A stretch of 64,000 bases of DNA, taken from positions 62,951,501 through 63,015,500 of the forward strand of contig CM027377.1 in assembly GCA_015680905.1 (NCBI GenBank), given 5' to 3'. Of the stretch, positions 22,431 to 34,418 are shown one piece after another. Source of the DNA: Coptis chinensis. Taxonomy: Eukaryota; Streptophyta; Magnoliopsida; Ranunculales; Ranunculaceae. Under the pieces are notes generated by a model. It ran no database searches, was not told the DNA's origin, and was given only the letters and a program-made list of their open reading frames with translations. The position numbers and the translations under genes were made by a program. How positions within the stretch are numbered: the first letter of the stretch is position 1; every line of letters begins with the position of its first letter.

Positions 22431-25400
22431 ATGGATAAGAGTTGGATACAATTGCCAAATAGGTTTTGGCCAGCGTATAAAAAAGGAATTTGGGATTTTA
22501 TTGATATTGCTCGTGGTCATGTAGACAGTGCGGGCAGGACTAGGTGTCCATGCAAAGAGTGCAAAAATAGGAATTACAAGCACATCAATGAGGTAAATGA
22601 TGATCTAGAGAGGTTAGGCATGGACAAGAAGTACACTCGTTGGGTGTTTCATAGAGAAGAATATGAGGAATTAAGTGATGATGATGATGACGATGATGAT
22701 GATGGAAATGGTGTTCAAATGGTAAATTTTGATGGGTTAGATGACATGATTGAAGATTTACAAGCTTCAACACATGTTGATAATTTGGAGCCTCACGTGG
22801 AACATGGGGAATCCGGAGATGATGATGCATTGAATGCAACAGAAGGTGAAGGTGGCTATAACAACAATGGAGGAAATGTAGATCCATATGATGACCTTTT
22901 GAAGGAAGCACGCCAACCTTTGTATCCAGGTTGTAAGATTTCTAAGTTAGATTATCTTGTGAAATTGCTTCACTTAAAGATAATCAGTCGCTGGAGTAAC
23001 AAATCGTTTAGTATGATTCTCCAGTTGATTAAAATTGGATTGCCTGAAGGTGAGACACTGCCAAAGTCTCATTACGAGGCGAAGACATTAATCGTAACAC
23101 AGGACTTGGTTATATCTCAATACATGCATGCAAGAATGATTGCATGTTGTTTTGGAAAAGAAAATGACAGTCTTCAAAATTGTCTCCGAATGTGGGGAGC
23201 CAAGGTATAAAGTTTGTGAAGGCAAGACTAAAAAATACCACAAAAAGTGTTGCGTTACTTTCCACTTAAACCAAGGCTCAAGAGGTTGTTTATGTCGAGG
23301 GTTACTGCTGCAGATATGAGATGGCACAAAGAAAAACATGATCGGGAGGAGAATGTACTCAGGCACCCAGCAGATTCTCAAGCTTGGGGCGATTTTGATA
23401 AGGAACATGAGTGGTTTGCCAATGATCCTCGCAATGTTCACTTGGGTCTTGCAACTGATGGATTTAACCCATTTGGCAATATGAGTAGCCAATACATTAT
23501 GTGGCCTGTAATGGTGATACCATATAATTTACCACCGTGGAAGTGTATGAAAGAACCGTTCACCTTCATGACGTTACTTATTCCAGGACCTTCATCATCT
23601 GGGAATGATATCGATGTTTATTTACGACCTTTGATTGATGAACTTAAAGAGTTGTGGAAAGATGGGGTAGAGACTTATGATGTAGTGGCAAAGAAAACAT
23701 TTTGGTTGCATGTTGCAGTGTTATGGACTATAAATGATTTTCCCACATTCGGTAATTTATCTAGTTGTCTAGGGATGAATTGTTATCACAAGTGAACTAT
23801 GTAGAACCCCTTCAGAAATTTGGAAAGCCTAAAAAAAAAAAAAACGTACCGAGATGGAGTTGAACTGGACAAAGAAGAGCATATTTTTTGAGTTACCGTG
23901 GATTGGGACACTCTTAAGTTACTGCGGACACAACCTTGATGTTATGCATGTTGAGAAGAACATTTGTGACAATATTGTGGGGACATTGCTTGACCTAGAT
24001 AGCAAAACAAAAGATTCAGTAAAAGCTCGATTAGATTTGGCTGCATTGGGTATAAGAAAAGAGTTGCATCTAATCCCAAGAGGTGATAAGTTTGTAATAC
24101 CCCCAAAGATGTTACACATTGTCATCTTCGGAGAAAAAAATCTTTTTGCGAGTGGCTGAAGTCGGTGAAGTTTCCTGATGGCTATGCGTCTAACATTTCT
24201 CGATGTGCAAATGCTAAAGATGGTAAGATAACATGAATGAAAAGTCATGACTGTCATGTGCTCTTGCAACAACTTCTCCAGATTGCAATACGTGGTTTCT
24301 TGTCGAAGGATGTAGCCATTGCATTGGTTGAGTTGGGCATGTTCTTCAAAGAGTTATGTTGCAAGACGCTAAAATTGGAAGTGCTTGAGAAGATGGAAAA
24401 AGACATTGCAGTTATACTTTGTAAGCTCGAGCAAATATTTCCACCTACATTTTTCGATGTAATGGTTCATTTGGCTGTCCACTTGCCGCGTGAGGCGATA
24501 CTTGGAGGATCGGTGCAGTATAGGTGGATGTATCCTATTGAAAGGTAAGGCATATGACTTGCAATTCATTTAATGTGAAATTAGCATTTTAAAGTTAAAA
24601 GTTTTATTATACATTAATCATACATGTGTGATTTGTAAACAGGTATCTACACACGCTAAAATAATACGTTCGAAATAAGGCTCGCCCCGAAGGTTCAATT
24701 GCTGAAGCATATGTTGACAATGAATGTCTCACGTTTTGCTCCATGTATCTTCAAGGAATTGAAACTCGGTTCAATCATGAAGAAAGAAATTATGATGGTG
24801 GTAATGAGAATCAAAAGACAGGATGTGATGTTTTCACACAGAATGTTCGACCATTTGGAGCTTATACAAATATCATTCTCGAACCAAAGGATCGAGACAA
24901 GGCTCATTACTATGTGTTGAATAATACAGAGGAGTTATCAACTTATTTAGAGTAAGTTCTACTGCATTTAACTTATCAATTATGTTTTATACATTTTAAG
25001 CCACTTTAAGTTGTTAAGTTTATGTGTTTGATATGCATGTAATCAACACATGACAGAGCTTCAAATGGAAAGCTCACGCAACTTGCCTGAGAGACAAGAA
25101 ATGTTGTTTCCTAGTTGGTTTGAAAAATGTGTAAGTGTTCGTATTGTTTATTTTAATATTATTGTTATGAACCGGAATAATATGCTAATTATGCTTTACT
25201 GATTTGGTGTACATTTTTATGAATAGATGCAAATATTACGCAATGAGAACTCTCCTGAAGCTACCGATGAATTGTATTCATTGGCATGTGGACCTGATAC
25301 ACGTGTGAAACGTTATAGTGGTTGCATTGTTAATGGGATTAGGTTTAACACCAAAGATCGAGAGAAAAATCTTCTAACCCAAAATAGTGGTGTTACTGTA

Positions 25401-26063
25401 AAAGGAGAACACCAAGGAAAAGAGACTGACTTTTACGGTATTTTGATCGATGTTTTTGAAGTCAGTTATCTATTCGGGAAGAGAGTTTATCTTTTCAGAT
25501 GTGATTGGTATGATGTTGGTAATAGAAGGACAGGGATACAAACGGATGGTTTTTTCACTAGTATTAATACCTCTAAGACGTGGTATAAAGATGACCAGTT
25601 TGTCTTAGCCACACAAGCATGTCAAGTTTTTTAAGTCGATGATGCCAAATTGGGTAGTAGTTGGCAAGTTGTGCAAAAGACAAAGCCTAGAAATGTGTTT
25701 GATGTTCCAGAGAGGGAAGAAGAGATTGAAGCAGGAGGCACTGATGAGGCATATCAACAGGAGCAGCATATAGGGATGGATTTGGATAATGTCCAATATA
25801 ATGAAACACATGAAGCTAATAGCAGTGGAATCCAAAATGAACCTATAACACCCATACAACTAAATAGAGACGATATGGACCCAAATGAAGTTGATGCCAG
25901 TGAGGTCGTGACTGCTATGGAAAGTCGCCTTCATGACAATACCATTGTTGATGAGGAAACCGATGAAGAGGATGATGATACATTAATGGATTATTGTTTA
26001 GAGGAAGAAGCCATCATATCGAAAGTGATGATGACACGGACGTGGATTGAATATTTTTTTTAG
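22431..26063 (+). pseudogene. CACTA transposase, TNP2/TNPD type
   Basis: The catalytic transposase of En/Spm-CACTA elements. ATG at 22431 opens MDKSWIQLPNRFWPAYKKGI, the transposase-associated domain with its zinc-ligand stretch CPCKECKNR, followed by an Asp run (SDDDDDDDDDGNG). The TNP2 domain follows (GCKISKLDYLVKLLHLK; then FMSRVTAADMRWHKEKHD, LGLATDGFNPFGNMS, YNLPPWKCMKEPF, NDIDVYLRPLIDELKELW, HNLDVMHVEKNICDNIVGT). Next comes a DUF4218-type portion (SHDCHVLLQQLL, GSVQYRWMYPIER), then, after introns at about 24546, 24954 and 25128, a DUF4216-type portion (FYGILIDVFEVSY, FRCDWYDVGNR). The frame breaks near 23215, around an A-run at 23831, near 24160 and by a TAA at 25632-25634 (family residue Y in QVFYVDD). 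An acidic tail runs to 26063. Clearly decayed. Confidence 0.92.
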
Positions 26064-26254
26064 TAACTTCATTATCCATTTTGTTATTGAATGGAGAGCT
26101 TTATCTTAGATTTTATCTTGTTTTTCCATTGAGTAGAATTACTATATTAAACCTGATTTTTCTAGCATGTGTTTCATTTTTTGGATATGTTGCATACTAT
26201 ATTAAACCTGATTTTTATCATTCATGAATTCTTTCTTTCATATTCATGTTATAT

Positions 26255-27934
26255 CTGTTTCTATAGTTATGGTACACGGTCTAAATCGACCCTCGAGGGC
26301 ACAATCTATTTCACAACCTCGATCACGTGGTTAACGAGGTGAATGGTTCGAAGTGTCGGTAAGATTATAATTAATGGTTTTGTGTAATTCGTTGGTTAGT
26401 TCAAATAAAATGTCGTGGAAGCTCATACTTTTTTTATTAATGACTCCATTTAAGAAGAAAAGAGGCAAGGCTGTGAATCGAAAAGTCATAGACTACAAAG
26501 ACGTTACTGGTCAGGAAACCGAGGATAGAAATTCAACCGGGTAATACTAGACCTGTGGGGAAGTGGAGTGCTCAATTTGTCGGAGATTGGCCTAGTTGTT
26601 GCGTCGACACGGTCCTCTTACTGGCCATGATTGGAGTAAAGTGGGAGAGGAAGTGAGAAAAAACCATTACGTGACCGTGATTCGGTAATGGAGTTTTATG
26701 TTTTAGCTATATGATATACCATAATTATTTTATGTAACTTTAAACTACATTTCTTGTTAGGAAAAATTGGATGTGGATATGCACCTTCCACATGTGAAGT
26801 ACGCTGTGGACGCAATATTAGGGGCACGTTTAAGAGGATTTAGGTGTAATCTTCACAAGCATTATAAGAGTTTCAGAAATGATGGAGTCGCACGATCACA
26901 CCCTTATAGTGGCTTGGCACAAGAAAAATGGAATGCATGTTGTGAGTGGTTTAGAAGAGAAGATTTCAAGGTAATATACTTTATTGTGCTAATTATAGGA
27001 AACTGCTATGTATTGAATTATACTTAAGGGTTGTGTTGACTTCTTAAAGAAAAACTACATACTTGTTGTAATTTTATGTTTTAGCTTGGTCTGTCTTTCT
27101 ATTTGGATGATGTAGGGAGTACTTAATTTATTGGATTTTGAATGAGTTCAATTTAATGTTTTTGTTGGCATTGTTTTTTATATTGTATTCATTTTATTGC
27201 AGAAAATTAGCGAGCAAAATTCAAATAATCGGCAAAAGCTTGAAACAAACCATTGTGGTGGTTCAAAGTCATTCCTAGGATACTTGGAGGAATCTGTAAC
27301 TTTCTTTATTTACATACATTGGGTTGCTTTTTCGCAGTTTGATATTATTTGAAGTAAATTATAAAGGGATATGTTTTCAAATCTTTACAGCGTGACTCTG
27401 AGACTCAGGAACCTATTGGAAAGATCGAATTCTACCGTCGAACCTACTTTAGCAGTAGTAAGGGATGGACTAGTCTCATTGCTGAACAAAACTATGTAAG
27501 TAAATTTATTTGTACCTAGCTTTACCATGGTGTACTTATAGTTCGATATATTTATGGCCAATTTAAACTTATAGGACCAAATGCAACAACTTAAAGCCGA
27601 GTATGAAGTAGAAGGCACTGAGCCAAGGACTGAGGATGAAATTTTTATTATAGTATTGGGTGTAAGGTCTGGATACTCCCATGGCCTTGGGCATGGGGTC
27701 CTGCCAAAGTCATCTAGAAGGCTAGCATCCCTTCATTTAGAGGAGGAAGTGCAAAGGAGGAGGGACGAGGAGGAAGTGCAAAGGAGGAGGGCTGAGGAAG
27801 CTGAAAAGCTTAACGAGGAGCTCACTGCTGAAATGATATCTCAAAGAAGTAAAATAAAGGAGATGGTGGTTCGTCAAGCTAGGTTTGAGGCTTGGATGTT
27901 GCAAGTCAATGCTGGTTCTTCATGGTACGTATGA
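26255..27934 (+). pseudogene. CACTA second gene, Transposase_24 (TNPA-like) family
   Basis: The accessory protein gene of plant CACTA elements. Exons: a poorly preserved start (about 26270-26690, RPVGKWSAQFVGDWP); 26761-26970 (LPHVKYAVDAILGARLRGFR, CNLHKHYKSF, SGLAQEKWNACCEWF); 27203-27295 (NSNNRQKLETNHCGGSKSFL); 27391-27495 (RDSETQEPIGKIEFYRRTYF, KGWTSLIAEQNY); 27575-27934 (LGVRSGYSHGLGHGVLPKSS, then a charged coiled coil with doubled EEEVQRRR). Donors and acceptors are canonical at each of the last three junctions. The exons after 26761 look well kept; the start region carries stops. TNPA-type proteins bind the subterminal repeats. A strong donor (ATG-GTACGTATG) at 27924 suggests a further 3' intron. 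Confidence 0.88.
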
Positions 27935-28640
27935 ACTGTTTGTATTAAATTGATTGGTTGCATGCCTGATAGAGTAACTCCTTTTGAGATGTTTTGTGTT
28001 AGTTGTCACAACTTTGGTAAGTTATTACAGTTTCAAGTGCCTGGGTTATATTGTTGGATTTGCTGGTTACATGATTGCTTTGTTTCTATGAGTATTTCCA
28101 GACCCAAATAATGTCGTCCTTTATAGATTTATGGGGAATAGGGAAGTTGGACATATCTTGAGTGTGATTTATACTTGTCTGCGAGAACTGTATGTGTATC
28201 CTTTTTCCTCGAACTTTTTCTGTATTACCTCATAATCTGTCTTCTATTCACCAGAAATAACTTGACACCACCTACTTACTAACAAGCCTTGGTTAGTGGG
28301 AGAGATAGGGACTACCAGGCAGTGAAGAGAGGGTGAGGAGGATATCTTGGAAAAAATGAAAAATAAACAAGAAAATGAGATAAGGGGGATGTCTTGGTAT
28401 TGTAAGTTCATTCTAGACAATGTCACCCATCAATCTAGCTCTTAGTACTTGGTAAGTTGTTTTAATAATGTACTTATCAAGGGATAAGGGGCCAAATTAC
28501 ATGCTCATTTGTTTTAGTTGGATCTGCTTTTACTAGTTAAATTTATCTCACTCGTGCCAATCAAACTTAAGTAGCAACTCTATTGTCAATGCTATTAAGA
28601 GTGTCTTTGTCATTGGTTCCCTGCATAAAAAATAATACTT
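27935..28640. other. CACTA downstream DNA, intron or 3' UTR
   Basis: No coding sequence is recognised. If the donor at 27924 is used, this is the start of a long intron reaching an acceptor near 32694 (TTTGTATCAG). Confidence 0.4.
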
Positions 28641-31600
28641 CTTCATACATGATACATGTGAGCAGTCCTCCGCATAGGCAAGATCGAGAGATGGTGACTC
28701 TTTATGAAGTGCTTATAGGTCTAGTCGCTCTAAAGAGAGTAAAGCCTAGTTTCAGATAGTGATGATGGTTATGAGACTCTTTACTCCCTACAAAATATCA
28801 GCAACCGCTAAAAGTCAGAGAGGCATGGCTCGAGTAGAGTTCTCGAACTAATAACAAATATTAGCTAGTTTTCAGAATTCATAGGCCTACCCAACGGAAA
28901 GGCCCATAAGGTAGTTCACAATGCCTAATTTTGATGAAACTTTTAGCTGACTTGAGGTACAAAACTCACTTCCAGCAGGCTTTACTTTATGATTAGATTA
29001 GGATTCGATCCCACTGCCGCTACTCCCGCATCTCCTTTGGCAAAGACTTGATTATATGAATCATACTATTCGACTCTCGTAGTTGAAGGGTGGACAAAGG
29101 AGGAATGTACATATGTACGTTAGGGAATAGTAAGAGTGAGATACCTCTTCTTGTTCTAGTTTAGGTACATATGTACGATAAGGAAGATCTAATTGACAGA
29201 AGGAACCCTAGTACAATTTTTGTTACTAGGCAAGATCGATATGTCATCTTTGAAAGATCAATTATGAGCTAATTGATATGAAAACGATATATCGTGAGCT
29301 ACCGATATGTCGATACTTCTTCTATCGATATCTTTGAAGATCAATTAGATGAAAACTAGCATCCAAGAATTGTACTAGGGTTCCTTCATCAATTGATCTT
29401 CATCAAGTAATAAGGAAGATCTAATTATCCAGCAAACAAAAGATGGAATTGTACTAGGGGCTACTAGCTAAGGTTTCCAAGTGTCATCGCTCATGAGCTG
29501 ACCTATCCAGCAAACAAAAGATGGAAAGAGCAATGTGTTTCTGTGTTCACGAAGTTTGAGGAATGGGAGGTTGAGCGGATTAGAGAAAATAGATTTCTTT
29601 GTAGCTAGTAAGGACAAGGCTTATCGTCTATTGGTTGGAAGTGGGATAGCGCATGCAAGAGATTTTTATCTTGAGGATAAGAAGTTTGCTATTGTAGGGT
29701 TTTATCCCTAAATATGGAATTAGAACCTATTACTTCTATATATCACTTCCTTCTTTTAGTATGTTATCTTCACTTGCTTAATTACCTGTTATTTCTCTAA
29801 GGGCAGTGTCCTTTAAGCCTATAGTTGATGTGTTGTCGGGTTAGCTACTGGATCTTTGGCTCACTCCTCGGGTCAATACTCACTCTACTCATCGGTGAGT
29901 CATCACTCTACGCTAATTCCTATTTTCCTCTATAGGAGCAGTAGAAGACATGATCTAGTATAGTATATGGTTTGTATGTCTAAGATTGTCTTTGTTTTAG
30001 TATTCTAATTAGTTTGTATAGGTCCCTTGTGTTGCTATGCTTAATGAAGAAAATATTGCTATCTCAATATCTACGATTGTCTATCAAAAAGAAGGAGATT
30101 TATTTAAACCTCTTCTTTTTTTAACAAGCTAGAACCAATTAGATCGCCTTAGAAGTTAAGCCCTCTTTCTCTTGCCGAGGGGACTTGCCTGTGTTAAGCA
30201 TTTCAAGGAAGTCCTATACTATCTATCTTGTATTCTTATAACAAGATAGATTTCATTATATCTTGTTGTTGGTCCCTCGTAAGGTAAGAATAGATTATAC
30301 CATGTATGAATGTATTAGATTGGGTACCTAGGGGCAGAGCTTAGTAGAGAAAGAGAGGCTTATTGTTAGTACTTACTTAACTATCCTCTTAGTCCTATTA
30401 AGGATGCTTATGCGTACCCTATAGACGGGCATAACTACCGGTGAAGCGAAGTTCCTCCGGAAAAAAGGGAGGAGCGTAACGCGTCTAAGAGTATGATCTA
30501 TACTTTTCTATTTTGATAGCTCAATAGTTAACTAATTAGTCCTAACGAGGAAGGCCAGTCAAGTTCACTATCTTTACTGCCCTCAGGAACGCGTTTAGTG
30601 GTCCGTAAGAAGGAGACTAGTAGCTTTCGGCCTTGATCTATAGGGGCACTAGTTGAAGTTTATCCTTGGTGGGAACCGCAGTCCTTGTCCATGTTGGAAC
30701 TGTTGATGGCGTGCATCAGCTCAACTACTGAGATGCTTTAAAGTCGACATAGGGGGCTAGACAGTTAGCGTAATTCAGATGGATTATCTCCTTGGGATAG
30801 TTTTAATACCAAACCTTTAGTCACTGGACCGAAAAAGGTACTACACTATTTTTTTTTTTTTTTTAAACGAATTCTTCTAGGAGGAAGACATATGTCTGCA
30901 GACGCTTTTCTTTTCGGTCTTGGCTCGGCTTACTATTTTATCCTTTTTTTTTTTTTTTTTTGGGAGAGACTTTCTAGAGTCCCTCAAAGGGAGCAAATCG
31001 AAGGTGGTTTACGGATCTGCGCCAGTCCTTCAACCGCCCCTTTTTCTTGTTAGGCTTGTACTAATGAGTGGTAGTTCCTTCTCGCTACTCGTGAATGTCT
31101 ATCCCGTCTAGAGCTTGGCTAGACACGGACTAGACTTAGCTCTTGCTTGTGATGTACCTTGAATACCTAGGGAGCCCGTATCCAAGCTCGCGTGGCTAGC
31201 TTGTTTCTAGGAGTAGGGGAGACCACACCGACATGATGTTCGGTAAAACTTCCAAAGTAGAATTCCGTCCATGTCAAGTATGTCGACGGGGGCGGAATTC
31301 TACTGAAAAGGGGGACCGGAAAGAATGTGAGTGATGTTCATGTTCGTGCTTACCTCTTTGGGCTAATCTACCCCGACCTTGCCTCGAGAGCGGAGCGGGT
31401 CTTCGCTCGATCACGCTCATACGGGAGAAACGGACTATCATGACCGGGTCGACCAGGCCAGATCATGACATTGGGGACCATTATGGGCGGGAGTAGGATA
31501 CTCTACTCTGGGTGGAAAGAAAGATGGAGGGCTTGCTGCCCGTGGTGCTGCTGGTGCGACATGACTGTTCCGAGTGGTGATTCTCCGGTATTCAATCAAG

Positions 31601-31980
31601 AAGCAATAGAGGAAGAGCCCAAGCAAGGGAGTCATATCTTACTTCTTCGACGGTGGAAGAATCCTTCTTAGTTGTTTTTCCTTTCCCATCTAAACAGTGA
31701 TCGATATCGTGCCCTTGTCTATAGCATCTAGAACAATAGCAAGGCATATTTTAGATAATAGCTTCTTGCCAAAACCCTTCTATCCCCATTCCTAGCCACA
31801 CCGTCCTCAGATGATCCCCAAAGCTACCTGACCCGATAAGTTTCCCTTCATCAAACCCTCTAGTATCCTTTGAGAGTTCTTTATAAGTGATTCTGGGGAA
31901 GTTGAATTTCAGTTCTGGCGCTGACATGCTAAACAACCCATCTTTCTTGGTGGAAATTATTCCTTTGATGTATCGATGTC
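28640..31980. other. Foreign-looking block, possibly organelle-derived
   Basis: The base composition becomes more even and locally GC-rich (for example 31120-31640), unlike the AT-rich surroundings. Stretches such as GGTGAAGCGAAGTTCCTCCG and AGGAGCGTAACGCGTC resemble plant mitochondrial spacer. Short internal repeats occur (AAGGAAGATCTAATT at about 29180 and 29411; CCAGCAAACAAAAGATGGAA at 29431 and 29506). The frame at 31465-31671 has no known domain. I recognise no organelle gene, so the origin is an inference from texture and from the proven mitochondrial insert elsewhere in the same element. Confidence 0.35.
31814..31960 (-). pseudogene. Receptor-like kinase fragment (juxtamembrane/kinase start)
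   Basis: On the minus strand the frame reads APELKFNFPRITYKELSKDT, then RGFDEGKLIGSGSFG. This is the start of the kinase domain of plant leucine-rich-repeat receptor-like kinases: the PRITYKEL entry, FxxxxLIGSGSFG as the glycine-rich ATP loop. After GSGSFG the sequence diverges completely, so only about 45 residues remain. The extracellular repeats, the transmembrane helix and the rest of the kinase are absent. It is a captured or inserted exon piece at the edge of the foreign-looking block. Confidence 0.72.
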
Positions 31981-33034
31981 CAATCCAACAAAATATGGTA
32001 AATTAATAGTAACAGTTGCATGTTCTTTGAAAGAAATATCTCAAGTGTCTAAGGGTTGAATACTATGTATGATGGTCTTCTGGTACAATTTAAGGAAGAA
32101 TGATCTAGGAAAATGCACTTTTATCCACTCTGGGAAAAAATCTTACGGATTTACCTACTATGCCTTGCTCTTTTTTGAGAATATGTCTAAGTTATTGTGA
32201 TTTTTAAGTTCAGTACAAACAAACCCTGGCACAGAATGCTTGATACATGATGTAAACAGACACAGACGTCCACTGGCCTGATCAGCCTTTGCATTTTGTC
32301 ATCATCACTTACCATAATTTACTAGGGTATCAAGCATTGCTCTTTAATTAAGTGTAATGCACTGTTTTGTGGAACATATTATATTCAACTTGGGTTTCTG
32401 CCAAGAGATATTGCAAAGTGGGTAGCTCCATTATGTGATCTTTGGTTTTTTGTTTCTCTGCGTATATATATCTAAAAGTAGTACTTGCAACTGCTTTGGA
32501 AGGAAGCAACAACAAAGTACAACTGATAATGTATGTCTCACAGGCATGTCCTATATCCGATGGGACCCTAGTTTGACCACATAAAAATATTTCCCATGCA
32601 TTGATTACTTGCATTTTTGCTTCAATCTTCTTTTAATTTGGATAATTATACTTACTAATGTCTCTTTTCTTTTCCAATTTGTTGTTTGTATCAGATTGGT
32701 AGATTGGTTGGCGGTATATTGATAAAGAAAACTTGGGTGGATGTTGTTCGAATCGGCAAATTATGGGAATTTGGCCAAAATCTTATTTTTTGAAGAATTA
32801 ATATTATTTAGTTGATGGTTTTGAAGATTTTGTAATTCAGTATATTGGAAGAGACTAATTGTATGGATGCTCAAATAATGATTTTGGATTATCTTAATTA
32901 ATGAAATATATTTTGCTATAATTTATTGTGAATGAATACATCTGATCGGTGTTTTTAGTTTAATCATAAATTGTATTGGGCAGGTTTATATAAATTGAAA
33001 TGATTCAAAATAATGCGTAATACCTATTATATAT
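31981..33034. other. CACTA 3' interior, no gene seen
   Basis: AT-rich DNA with a possible splice acceptor near 32694, followed by 3'-UTR-like sequence to about 33000. The minus-strand frame at 32348-32614 shows no known domain. Confidence 0.4.
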
Positions 33035-33746
33035 ATGAGTAAACCCATTTGCAATGCCGAGCTCGTTGTAAAAGAATTAGGGTGCTGCAAATGTGTTTAA
33101 ACAATTACCAACACATACATTTGGTGCGGCTAAAACCACTAGCAGGGGTAGCTAAAAACACACTTTTTGGCAACGCCTTTGGCGCAGCTAATGGTTTAAA
33201 CCTTTTGCGACAAAGACCTAGGGGAAGCTAAAAACACACTTTTGGCAACGCCTTTGCGCAGCTAATGGTTTAAACCTTTTGCGACAAAGACCTAGGGGCA
33301 GCTAAAAACACACTTTTGGCAACGCCCTTGGCACAGCTAATGGTTTAAACCTTTTGTGACAAAGACCTGTAGCTAATGCTTTGCTTCTTTTGTGACGCCA
33401 GAGGGTGCAACTAAAAGTAACCTTTTTGCAACGCTTAGCGGTCGCGACTAAAAAGAACATTTTGCAACGCCAACTGCTGCAAATAGTTTAAATATTTTAA
33501 AAATCATTTTAGTTTGGCAAAATACTTTAGCAACGCTAATAAAGTAATAGCAATGGGACAAGGCGTTGCAATAACCTTCAAGCTTTTGCGACGCCAATTG
33601 TTGCGTCTTCATTTAGCTTTTGTGACCCAATTTTTTGCAGCGCCTTTGTGACGCCCACATTGGCGTTGCCATTGATCATTGGCAGCGCTTTTTCGTACTT
33701 GTAGCGACATCAGATGGCGTTGCAATTGAGCCTTTCTGTTGTAGTA
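33035..33746 (+). repeat. CACTA right subterminal repeats and terminus
   Basis: Three tandem units of about 75 bases begin GCTAAAAACACAC at 33151, 33227 and 33301. Each contains GGCAACGCC and AACCTTTTGCGACAAAGACC. They are followed by many looser GCAACGC/TGCGACGCC copies up to the terminus TTTCTGTTGTAGTA (33733-33746). The final base is A where G is canonical. This is the densest cluster of the presumed accessory-protein sites in the element. Confidence 0.85.
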
Positions 33747-34418
33747 TATAGAGTGATTTATGTCTTTATTTTTTTTATTGTTTTCCTTTATATTAAACCT
33801 TCTTCATAATATATATATATATTAAAACCTTATAAACAGTAATCTAGCAAGTCTTGGGAATCTAACTTTAAAAGACCTAAGTATTTAAAACAAATTTTCT
33901 AAACTATGTTTTCAAAAGTTTGTTTAGGGGTGGGGTGTTGGTCTTTCTATTTTTGATCACTCAACTTCCTATTATTGTTGTTTATGTCATTTAGTCGTAT
34001 TTTGATTCGGGTTGACACTATCTATGAATTTAGATTTCTTTTGATCATATAACTTATGTCATTCACGCTTTACGAGGTATTTTCTATCTTTTTATATATC
34101 AACCATAGTTAGAATTGAGTTTTCTATTGATCATTGGATTGTATTTTCTCTGCTGATCATTTTCATAGCTCATTCGCCAAAATCGGACCGTTAACGAATC
34201 AGGAATATTAGTTTTAAGTTTTACGAGGCATAGGACAGGATGGGCATTATAGGATTTGTTTTAGGCTTGAGCCCAAACGAATTTAACCCTACGCGGTCAC
34301 GTGACCCTCTTTTAAAATCCAAATTGCGATTTTTGGTTTCTCTCCGCCTCCAAAACACAAGAACAACCTTTACCCAGAAAACCTTGAGCACGCACGCCCT
34401 CTCGTCTCCAACCTAAAC
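33747..34418 (+). mobile_element. Athila-like spacer after the CACTA insertion
   Basis: From TATAGAGTGATTTATGTC onward the sequence matches, in reverse complement, the spacer of the minus-strand relative (58056 downward, and the GGGGTGGGGTGTT stretch near 57810). It is non-coding. It shows that the retrotransposon resumes exactly where it was interrupted at 7421. Confidence 0.85.

Larger units (their letters stand above)
7422..33746 (+). mobile_element. CACTA (En/Spm, CMC) DNA transposon, 26.3 kb, composite
   Basis: The left end reads CACTACAACAGAAGAGG at 7422. The right end at 33746 reads inward as TACTACAACAGAAAGGC, sharing 12 contiguous bases with the left. The flanks are TAT (7419-7421) and TAT (33747-33749), the 3-bp duplication expected for this superfamily. 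A paralogous Athila-like copy carries the uninterrupted site (minus strand at 58057-58059: CTCTAT followed by GGGGTGAATTATG), so the ends are firm. Subterminal DNA at both ends is rich in GCAACG/CGTTGC. Inside are TNP2-type and Transposase_24-type genes, captured host fragments, an LTR-like block, a second CACTA left terminus and mitochondrial DNA. The transposase genes carry stops and frameshifts, so the element is not autonomous. Confidence 0.9.

Noticed and set aside
22585-22911. His-rich minus-strand frame
   Set aside because: It is the antisense of the Asp-rich stretch in the CACTA transposase.
13078-33746. Inner CACTA element with ends at 13078 and 33746
   Set aside because: Flanking trinucleotides differ (GAA against TAT), while the 7422 end matches TAT and the empty site; the right end belongs to the outer element.
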